Notes under the pieces: model-generated | Database searches by the model: none | Told to the model about the DNA's origin: nothing | Seen by the model: only the letters and a program-made list of their open reading frames with translations | Shown here: piece by piece, positions 6,454 through 11,697 of the stretch | How the letters are laid out: each line of letters starts with the position of its first letter | Numbering within the stretch: the first letter of the stretch is position 1 | Source of the DNA: an uncultured Actinomycetes bacterium | GTDB lineage: Bacteria > Actinomycetota > Actinomycetes > Mycobacteriales > Mycobacteriaceae | Reading direction: 5' to 3' | NCBI GenBank assembly: GCA_903911165.1 | Contig: CAIWCQ010000253.1 | Span: forward strand, 1-11,697 | Length of the DNA stretch: 11,697 bases | Made by a program: the position numbers and the translations under genes

Positions 6454-8355
6454 GTGCTGGCCGCGGTCGCGATGCTCGCCGGTGTGGTCGCCGCCGGGAT
6501 CGGAGTGCTGGCTCTCGCCGACGCGCTGATCGCGACCGGCCTTCCCGACCCGGGTCCGGTGACGACGCTGGGCCTGCCGTTCACCCGCGCCGTCGGCGAG
6601 ATCGCCGCTGTGACCGCCGTCGGCGGGACGATGTTCGCGGCCTTCCTCACCCCGCCGCAAGACAACGGCGTGCTCGATGTCGGAAGTTATCGCGCGCTGC
6701 GACTGGCCGCCGCGGCGTCCGGTGTCGCGGCGGTGTGCGCGGCACTGATGGTGCCGTTGACCATCTCCGATGTCTCCGGAGAGCCGGTTCGCGAGCATCT
6801 GAATCCGATCGAGTTGTGGCGGGTGGCCGGCCTGGTCGACGCGGCCTCGGCATGGCGGTGGACGGCGCTGATCGCCGCTGCCGTCGCAGTGTCGGCGCGC
6901 CTGGTGTTGCGGTGGTCCCCGACGCCGATGTTGTTCGCCGGTTCGTTGCTCACCCTGGTGCCGCTGGGACTGACCGGACACTCTGCAACCGGCGGATCGC
7001 ACGATGTGGCCACCGACAGCCTGCTGATCCACCTGTTCGCCGGCGCACTGTGGGCGGGTGGGTTGCTGGCGCTGCTGGCACACGCGCTGCGCGCAGGTGC
7101 GTACTGCGATCTGGCTGCGCGCCGATTCTCGGCCATCGCCCTATGGTGCTTCATCGCCATGGCGGTATCGGGAACCATCAATGCCGGCGTGCGGATCCGC
7201 CCTGCGGATCTGTTCTCGACGGCCTACGGCTGGTTGATCGCTGCCAAGGTGGCTGCGCTTGTAGTGCTGGGGCTGATCGGCTGGCGTCACCGCCGCGGCG
7301 CCGTGGCGGCGCTGCAGTCCGACCCCGGGGCGCGCGGTGCGCTGATTCGGCTGGCGATGGTCGAGGCGCTTGTCTTTGCGGTGACCTTTGGCATCGCCGT
7401 CGGGTTGGGCCGGACTCCGCCGCCGCCGGCCCGGTCCAGTCCGACCGCCGCCGAGGTCGCGCTGGGATACGACTTACCCGGTCCTCCGAACCTGGCGCGG
7501 ATCATGACCGACTGGCGCTTCGATCTGATATTCGGCAGCGCCGCAATCATTGCGGCGACGATCTACCTCGCCGCGGTAATACGGCTGCGACGGCGCGGCG
7601 ATCAATGGCCGACCCATCGGACGGTCGCCTGGCTGCTCGGTTGCGCGGTGCTGCTGGGGACTACCTCATCGGGCCTCGGCAGCTACCTGCCGGCGATGTT
7701 CAGTGCGCACGTCGCCGGTCATCTGCTGCTGTCGATGCCGGCGGCGATTCTGTTGGTGCTGGGTGCCCCGGCAACACTGGCGCTCAGTGCACTGCCCACC
7801 GCGGCAGCCGGCGGACCACCCGGCCCGCGGGAGTGGTTAATGGCGAGCCTGACCGGGCGGGCGGCGCGGCTGTTCACCCATCCGGTGGTTGCCACCGTCG
7901 CGTTCGTCGCCGGGTTCTGCTATCTCGGCGGCGTGTTCGACGCCGCCGCCGGTAACCACGGTGCGCAGGTAGCGATGACCGCGGTGTTCCTGCTCGGCGG
8001 TTACCTCTTCTTCTGGGTGGTGATTGGCATCGATCCCATACCGCGTGAGGTCTCGCTGGCCGGCCGGGCCGGAATGCTCGCTGCGGCGATCGCGCTACTG
8101 GCTCTGAGCGGGGCGCTGCTGATGGAACGGGACGACATCCTTGCCGGGCGGTTCTACCGATCGCTGCAGTTGCCCTGGCACAGCGACGTGCTCGCCGATC
8201 AATACAGCGACCTGCTCGCCGATCAACACCGCGGCGCTGCGCTTCTCATGACGGTCGGTGAGGTTCCGTTGGTGGCGGTGCTGTTGGCGTTGCTGATCCG
8301 GCGCGCTAAGACGACAGCGATTCGTCCCCAGGCGCCGTTTCATCCACAGCCCTGA
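6454..8355 (+). CDS. CopD-CtaG fusion: polytopic copper-transport / cytochrome c oxidase assembly membrane protein
   Basis: The 633-residue protein is almost wholly membrane-embedded, with about 16 predicted hydrophobic helices by eye. Residues about 1-320 resemble CopD: GHS (His176), His183 and HLFAGALWAGGL (His193) are the expected helix-embedded histidines. Residues about 350-620 resemble the CtaG/Caa3-type oxidase assembly family: FSAHVAGHLLLSMPA (His419, His423), LVLGAPATLAL (435-445), FTHP (His476), His502, and the C-terminal ADQ...GEVP block. Such proteins are thought to move copper across or within the membrane for oxidase assembly. The same fusion is known in mycobacteria (Rv0102). 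The start is uncertain: GTG at 6454 has no clear SD, and the frame is open back to 6391 with a plausible upstream sequence but no ATG, GTG or TTG. It lies 38 bases after plsB2, so it may be co-transcribed. A tandem eight-residue duplication lies at residues 576-591. Confidence 0.87.
   Translation: MLAAVAMLAGVVAAGIGVLALADALIATGLPDPGPVTTLGLPFTRAVGEIAAVTAVGGTMFAAFLTPPQDNGVLDVGSYRALRLAAAASGVAAVCAALMVPLTISDVSGEPVREHLNPIELWRVAGLVDAASAWRWTALIAAAVAVSARLVLRWSPTPMLFAGSLLTLVPLGLTGHSATGGSHDVATDSLLIHLFAGALWAGGLLALLAHALRAGAYCDLAARRFSAIALWCFIAMAVSGTINAGVRIRPADLFSTAYGWLIAAKVAALVVLGLIGWRHRRGAVAALQSDPGARGALIRLAMVEALVFAVTFGIAVGLGRTPPPPARSSPTAAEVALGYDLPGPPNLARIMTDWRFDLIFGSAAIIAATIYLAAVIRLRRRGDQWPTHRTVAWLLGCAVLLGTTSSGLGSYLPAMFSAHVAGHLLLSMPAAILLVLGAPATLALSALPTAAAGGPPGPREWLMASLTGRAARLFTHPVVATVAFVAGFCYLGGVFDAAAGNHGAQVAMTAVFLLGGYLFFWVVIGIDPIPREVSLAGRAGMLAAAIALLALSGALLMERDDILAGRFYRSLQLPWHSDVLADQYSDLLADQHRGAALLMTVGEVPLVAVLLALLIRRAKTTAIRPQAPFHPQP
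8179..8226 (+). repeat. 24-bp tandem duplication in the CtaG domain
   Basis: Units 8179-8202 and 8203-8226 match at 22 of 24 bases and encode HSDVLADQ and YSDLLADQ. The block lies at the normally single ADQ motif near the end of CtaG-family proteins, so one copy appears to be a local duplication. The reading frame is kept. Confidence 0.93.
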
Positions 8356-8358
8356 GCC

Positions 8359-8393
8359 GAAGTCGACTTCCGGGCATTCCGACGTCGGTGCCC
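8359..8393 (+). terminator. Palindrome plus bulged GC hairpin between the CopD-CtaG gene and the ssb paralogue
   Basis: GAAGTCGACTTC (8359-8370) is a perfect 12-base palindrome beginning just after the upstream TGA. Next, GGGCA (8372-8376) pairs with TGCCC (8389-8393) around the perfect 10-base palindrome CCGACGTCGG (8379-8388), with a TT bulge on one side. This gives a stem of about 8 bp with an ACGT loop. No T-run follows; mycobacterial terminators often lack one. It could equally be an operator or a 5'-UTR structure of the ssb gene. Confidence 0.4.
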
Positions 8394-8434
8394 GCATGCC
8401 CAATGGTTGCGTGCCCGATGAAGGCGCACACCGC

Positions 8435-8446
8435 AAAGGAAGGAAA
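8435..8446 (+). promoter_or_regulatory. Ribosome binding site of the ssb paralogue
   Basis: The purine tract AAAGGAAGGAAA has an AGGAAGG core at 8437-8443, 11 bases before the ATG at 8455. It favours that ATG over the in-frame Met6 at 8470. The rest of the 99-base gap (8356-8454) holds only the inverted repeats described separately. Confidence 0.7.
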
Positions 8447-8454
8447 CCTCAATC

Positions 8455-8982
8455 ATGTTCGAAACACCGATGACCATCGTCGGCCAGATCGTCACCGAAC
8501 CGCGTCGCCGGGTGGTGGCCGGCCAAGAGCTGATCAGCTTTCGGGTGGCCAGCAACTCCCGCCGCCGCACTGGTGAGGGCACCTGGGAGCCGGGGAACTC
8601 GCTGTTCGTCACGGTCAACTGCTGGGGACGTCTCGTTACCGGCGTCGGTGCCGGCCTGTACAAAGGGGCCGCGGTGATCGCCGTCGGCACAGTTCACACC
8701 AGCGAGTACGAAGACCGTGACGGCGTCAAACGGTCGTCACTGGAGATGCGCGCCACCGCGGTGGGTCCGGATCTCGCCCGGGTGATCGCCCGGATCGCGC
8801 AGCCGGGCCAACCGCAGAGCGCCCAGCCTCTGGACGCCCAATCGCAGAACACCCCGCCGGTGGACGCCCCGGGACAGTCCGATCCCGCTGACGGCCAGGT
8901 CGACGGCGGCGACGCCCGTGCGGACGCCAGCGGCGTCGAGGACGCCGAGTCGGAGGAATTGGTGCTGGGGGCGCCTGCCTAG
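8455..8982 (+). CDS. ssbB: SSBb-type single-stranded DNA-binding protein paralogue (Rv2478c-like)
   Basis: The 175-residue protein has an N-terminal OB fold (about 1-115): MTIVGQIVTEP, ISFRVASNSR, FVTVNCWGRL (51-60), YKGAAVIAVG and LEMRATAVG follow the SSB strand pattern for binding single-stranded DNA. The tail (about 116-175) is rich in Gln, Pro, Asp and Gly and probably disordered. It ends ESEELVLGAPA and lacks the DDDIPF-like acidic tip that canonical bacterial SSBs use to recruit partners. M. smegmatis has a second SSB at this locus (MSMEG_4701, SSBb), linked to stress and recombination rather than to replication. That assignment comes from synteny and family knowledge. It is followed after nine bases by ettA, whose SD overlaps this stop codon, so the two are probably co-transcribed. 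Confidence 0.9.
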   Translation: MFETPMTIVGQIVTEPRRRVVAGQELISFRVASNSRRRTGEGTWEPGNSLFVTVNCWGRLVTGVGAGLYKGAAVIAVGTVHTSEYEDRDGVKRSSLEMRATAVGPDLARVIARIAQPGQPQSAQPLDAQSQNTPPVDAPGQSDPADGQVDGGDARADASGVEDAESEELVLGAPA

Positions 8983-8984
8983 GA
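8981..8984 (+). promoter_or_regulatory. ettA ribosome binding site overlapping the ssb stop codon
   Basis: AGGA at 8981-8984 begins inside the TAG stop (8980-8982) and lies seven bases before the ATG at 8992. An out-of-frame ATG at 8984 is not used. The overlap suggests that ending ssb translation helps ettA initiation. Confidence 0.55.
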
Positions 8985-8991
8985 TGGTCGG

Positions 8992-10668
8992 ATGGCTGAA
9001 TTCATCTACACCATGCGCAAGGTCCGCAAGGCCCACGGCGACAAGGTCATCCTCGATGACGTAACCCTCAGCTTCCTCCCCGGGGCCAAGATCGGCGTCG
9101 TCGGGCCCAATGGGGCCGGCAAGTCCAGCGTCCTGCGCATCATGGCCGGTCTCGACCAGGCCAACAACGGCGACGCCTTCTTGGCTCCCGGCGCGACCGT
9201 CGGGATCCTGCAGCAGGAACCAGCGCTCAATGAGGAGAAAACCGTCCGCGGCAACGTCGAGGAGGGCCTAGGCGAGATCAAAGTCAAACTCGACCGGTTT
9301 AACGAGGTCGCCGAATTGATGGCAACCGATTACACCGATGAGTTGATGGAGGAGATGGGCGGGCTGCAGGAAGAACTCGACCACGCCGACGCGTGGGATA
9401 TGGATTCCCAGCTTGAGCAGGCTATGGACGCGCTGCGCTGCCCGCCGCCGGACGAACCGGTCACCCATCTGTCCGGGGGTGAGCGCCGCCGGGTGGCGTT
9501 GTGCGCTCTGCTGCTGAGCAAGCCGGACCTACTGCTGCTCGACGAGCCGACCAACCATCTCGACGCCGAGAGCGTCCAGTGGCTTGAGCAGCACCTCGCC
9601 GACTACAAGGGCGCGATCCTGGCCGTCACCCACGACCGCTACTTCCTGGACAACGTTGCCGAATGGATCCTGGAGATCGATCGCGGGCGGTGCTACCCAT
9701 ACGAGGGCAACTACTCCACCTATCTGGAGAAGAAGGCCGAGCGCCTTGAGGTGACCGGCAAGAAGGACCAGAAGCTGCAGCGGCGGCTCAAGGAGGAGTT
9801 GGCCTGGGTGCGCTCTGGCGCCAAGGCCCGACAGGCCAAAAACAAGGCCCGCCTGCAGCGCTACGAGGAAATGGCGATCGAGGCCGAGAAGACCCGCAAG
9901 CTGGACTTTGAGGAGATCCAGATCCCTACCGGTCCGCGGCTGGGAAGCATCGTTGTCGAGGTCGAGCACCTCGACAAGGGCTACGACGGGCGGGTGCTGA
10001 TCAAGGACCTGTCGTTTACGTTGCCCCGCAACGGCATCGTCGGCGTCATCGGACCCAACGGCGTCGGCAAGACCACTCTGTTCAAGACCATCGTCGGTCT
10101 GGAGAAGCCCGACAGCGGTACCGTCCGGGTCGGCGACACAGTCAAACTCAGCTACGTGGATCAGAACCGCGGCGGCATCGACCCCAAGAAGAACGTTTGG
10201 CAGGTCGTCTCCGACGGCCTGGACTACATCGAGGTCGGCCAGAACGAGATCCCCTCCCGGGCTTACGTCTCGGCGTTCGGCTTCAAGGGCGCCGACCAGC
10301 AGAAACCGGCCGGAGTGCTTTCCGGCGGGGAACGGAACCGGCTCAACCTCGCCCTGACCCTCAAAGAGGGCGGCAACCTGCTGTTGCTCGACGAGCCCAC
10401 CAACGATCTCGACGTCGAGACCCTCGGCTCGCTGGAGAACGCGCTGGAGAAGTTTCCCGGCTGCGCGGTGGTGATCTCCCACGATCGTTGGTTCCTGGAC
10501 CGCACCTGCACCCACATCCTGGCCTGGGAGGGCGACGCGGCGAACGAGGCCACGTGGTTCTGGTTCGAGGGCAACTTCGGGTCGTATGAGGAGAACAAGC
10601 TCGAAAGACTTGGGGCAGAGGCGGCTCGTCCGCACAGAGTCACCCACCGTCGCCTCACGCGCGACTAG
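8992..10668 (+). CDS. ettA: EttA-type ABC-F ATPase, energy-dependent translational throttle (Rv2477c-like)
   Basis: The 558-residue soluble protein has two ABC ATPase domains and no membrane helices, so it is not a transporter. ABC1: Walker A GPNGAGKS (38-45), signature LSGGER (160-165), Walker B LLLLDEPTNH (180-189, Glu185), switch His214. ABC2: GPNGVGKT (354-361), LSGGERN (443-449), LLLLDEPTND (463-472, Glu468), His498. The arm insert lies at about 93-150. The linker that reaches the P-site tRNA (about 241-310) contains the EttA hallmark SGAKARQAK near 275-283. EttA binds the ribosomal E site and links early elongation to the ATP/ADP ratio. Length and sequence agree closely with Rv2477c. 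All catalytic residues are present, so it should be active. It shares a likely transcript with the ssb paralogue. Confidence 0.96.
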   Translation: MAEFIYTMRKVRKAHGDKVILDDVTLSFLPGAKIGVVGPNGAGKSSVLRIMAGLDQANNGDAFLAPGATVGILQQEPALNEEKTVRGNVEEGLGEIKVKLDRFNEVAELMATDYTDELMEEMGGLQEELDHADAWDMDSQLEQAMDALRCPPPDEPVTHLSGGERRRVALCALLLSKPDLLLLDEPTNHLDAESVQWLEQHLADYKGAILAVTHDRYFLDNVAEWILEIDRGRCYPYEGNYSTYLEKKAERLEVTGKKDQKLQRRLKEELAWVRSGAKARQAKNKARLQRYEEMAIEAEKTRKLDFEEIQIPTGPRLGSIVVEVEHLDKGYDGRVLIKDLSFTLPRNGIVGVIGPNGVGKTTLFKTIVGLEKPDSGTVRVGDTVKLSYVDQNRGGIDPKKNVWQVVSDGLDYIEVGQNEIPSRAYVSAFGFKGADQQKPAGVLSGGERNRLNLALTLKEGGNLLLLDEPTNDLDVETLGSLENALEKFPGCAVVISHDRWFLDRTCTHILAWEGDAANEATWFWFEGNFGSYEENKLERLGAEAARPHRVTHRRLTRD

Positions 10669-10676
10669 TGTCAGCC

Positions 10677-10698
10677 TGCGTACCAGCATTGGTACGTA
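10677..10698 (+). other. Inverted repeat upstream of gdh
   Basis: CGTACCA (10679-10685) and TGGTACG (10690-10696) are perfect 7-base arms around GCAT. They extend by a G-T wobble and a T-A pair to 10677 and 10698. The repeat begins nine bases after the ettA stop. The lack of a T-run argues against a classic terminator; an operator or attenuating hairpin for gdh is possible. Confidence 0.45.
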
Positions 10699-10708
10699 CG
10701 CTCACCAC

Positions 10709-10713
10709 AGGAG
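10709..10713 (+). promoter_or_regulatory. gdh ribosome binding site
   Basis: AGGAG lies ten bases before the ATG at 10724. No other start codon occurs in frame between the ettA stop and this ATG, so the start is well supported. Confidence 0.7.
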
Positions 10714-10723
10714 TGCCCAGAGT

Positions 10724-11697
10724 ATGACTGTTGACCGCACGGTCGCAGAGGCTTATGCGGCCACCTACCGGGGTTCCGGCCCCGAGACCGTCGCCGGGAT
10801 GTCGGCCGCGGTAATCGACGCGCATCGGGAACTCGCCCACCGCCGCCGGGTCGGGGAGACCCTGGTCGCGGTGACCCCGGCTGCCGACCGCGCCGGCCCG
10901 GCACTGCAGATCGTCACCGACCAGGCAGCGATGCTGATCGACTCGGTCACGGTGCTGCTGCACCGCCTCGGCGTCGCCTACGTCGCGCTGATGAATCCGG
11001 TCATGCGGGTTCGCCGGGATGCCGAGGGCGTGCTGCTCGATGTCCAGGCCGGTGAAGGGGCCGAACCACCCGCGGAGTCCGGTGTCCTCGACGAGTCCTG
11101 GATCCACATTCAAATGTCGGAATCGGTCAACCGCCGCGCGTTGGCCGAAGCCGTGCGCCTGCTGCCCATGGTGATTTCCGATGCCCGACAGGTGGCTCTG
11201 GATTCGGCCGGCCTGGCCAACGCGCTGGCGGATCTTGCCCGCGATGTTGCCGCCGATGACGCCACCCGCTTCGTAGGTCCCGATCGGGGCGACACCGCTG
11301 AACTGCTTCGTTGGCTGGGCGATGGCCACTTCGTGGTTCTCGGGGCGTTGCGCTGCACGGTCGCCGACGGGAATGCGGTTGCCGACGAGTCGAGCCGGTC
11401 GGGGGTCGCGCGGCTGCGCACCGAGGTGTTGCCCGAACTCAGCAGGCCTGGCGAGCTCCTGGTTCTGGCGCAGGCCACGATGCCCAGCTTCCTGCGTTAC
11501 GGCGCCTATCCCTACATCGTGGCGGTGCGGGAGTCCCCGGATGTCGAGCACCGGTTTGTCGGTCTGTTCACCAGTGCGGCGATGAATGCCAATGTGCTTG
11601 ATATTCCGCTGATCTCGCGGCGCGTGAAAGAAGCGCTGGCGATGTCAGCCGATGATCCAAGCCGCCCCGGACAACTGATGCTGGACATCATCCAAAC
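10724..11697 (+). CDS. gdh: Large NAD-dependent glutamate dehydrogenase, N-terminal part (3' end missing)
   Basis: The frame is open from the ATG to the window end (324 codons plus two bases), with no stop. The sequence matches the N-terminal, ACT-like regulatory region of the roughly 1,600-residue NAD-GDH of mycobacteria (Rv2476c, L_180 class), which oxidatively deaminates glutamate to 2-oxoglutarate. Recognisable blocks are MLIDSVTVLLHRLG (70-83), RWLGDGHF (196-203), FLRYGAYPY (256-264), RFVGLFTSAAMNA (277-289) and DIPLISRRV (293-301). The catalytic domain is outside the window. In mycobacteria this enzyme is held back by the FHA protein GarA; that is family knowledge, not visible here. The N-terminus is about 20 residues shorter than the M. 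tuberculosis protein as I recall it. Confidence 0.93.
   Translation, partial: MTVDRTVAEAYAATYRGSGPETVAGMSAAVIDAHRELAHRRRVGETLVAVTPAADRAGPALQIVTDQAAMLIDSVTVLLHRLGVAYVALMNPVMRVRRDAEGVLLDVQAGEGAEPPAESGVLDESWIHIQMSESVNRRALAEAVRLLPMVISDARQVALDSAGLANALADLARDVAADDATRFVGPDRGDTAELLRWLGDGHFVVLGALRCTVADGNAVADESSRSGVARLRTEVLPELSRPGELLVLAQATMPSFLRYGAYPYIVAVRESPDVEHRFVGLFTSAAMNANVLDIPLISRRVKEALAMSADDPSRPGQLMLDIIQ

Noticed and set aside
4577..7476. Rare TTA leucine codons at 4577, 4919 and 7474 as a sign of regulation or gene transfer.
   Set aside because: Only three occur, in otherwise normal genes. TTA control of the Streptomyces kind is not established in mycobacteria.
7539..7557. Perfect 9-base inverted repeat CGCCGCAAT / ATTGCGGCG inside the CopD-CtaG gene.
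   Set aside because: It codes for the symmetric peptide AAIIAA in a membrane helix. One such repeat is expected by chance in a window of this size.
6294..7955. A 553-codon + strand frame overlapping plsB2 and the CopD-CtaG gene.
   Set aside because: It is Arg/Gly-rich low-complexity translation, typical of an off-frame reading of high-GC coding DNA, and shows no family motif. The overlapping CopD-CtaG frame has clear helices and conserved histidines.
8449..8464. LexA (SOS) box at the ssb start, because GTTCGA is present.
   Set aside because: Only the right half matches the mycobacterial consensus TCGAAC-N4-GTTCGA; the left half (CCTCAA) does not.
8388..8576. A 62-codon + strand frame spanning the ssb leader.
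   Set aside because: Most of it overlaps the ssb OB fold out of frame. It has no SD or recognisable content.
9529..10689. A 386-codon antisense frame across ettA, with similar long antisense frames at 10655-11551, 5003-5986 and 2760-3641.
   Set aside because: High third-position GC leaves antisense frames open. None shows a recognisable motif, and each lies opposite a well-supported gene.

Overview
The window is high-GC DNA with every credible gene on the + strand. It almost certainly comes from a Mycobacterium or a close relative. The gene order and protein sequences match, as I remember it, the M. tuberculosis block Rv2485c to Rv2476c (lipQ, a WS/DGAT-type acyltransferase, plsC, plsB2, an ssb paralogue, ettA, NAD-glutamate dehydrogenase), read here in the opposite orientation. 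One clear difference is a CopD/CtaG membrane protein between plsB2 and the ssb paralogue. No mobile element, CRISPR array, tRNA, rRNA or defence system was seen.

Layout. Bases 1-723: 3' part of a LipQ-like carboxylesterase. Bases 724-831: a 108-base leader with two small inverted repeats and a strong Shine-Dalgarno site. Bases 832-6415: three tightly coupled lipid genes (WS/DGAT-like acyltransferase; PlsC with an N-terminal HAD phosphatase domain, an acyltransferase domain and a Lys/Pro repeat tail; PlsB2), joined by ATGA stop/start overlaps. Bases 6454-8355: a CopD-CtaG fusion with an uncertain start. Bases 8356-8454: an intergenic region with a palindrome and a bulged hairpin. Bases 8455-8982: SSBb-type single-stranded DNA-binding protein. 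Bases 8992-10668: EttA-type ABC-F translation factor. Bases 10669-10723: a short leader with an inverted repeat. Bases 10724 to the window end: the first 324 codons of the large (about 180 kDa class) NAD-dependent glutamate dehydrogenase.

How the genes may work together. The three coupled lipid genes hold activities that on paper run from glycerol-3-phosphate to triacylglycerol: PlsB2 (first acylation), the PlsC acyltransferase domain (second acylation), the fused HAD domain (candidate dephosphorylation) and the WS/DGAT protein (third acylation). A lipid hydrolase lies just upstream. Assigning the HAD domain to the phosphatase step is inference. The downstream genes (ssb paralogue, ettA, gdh) are a separate conserved housekeeping and stress group.

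The content is mostly known families in a known arrangement. The points most worth a second look are the 14-unit Lys-rich repeat tail on PlsC, with its slippage-prone DNA, the duplicated eight-residue block in the CtaG part of the membrane protein, the unclear start of that protein, and the structured leader before the ssb paralogue.
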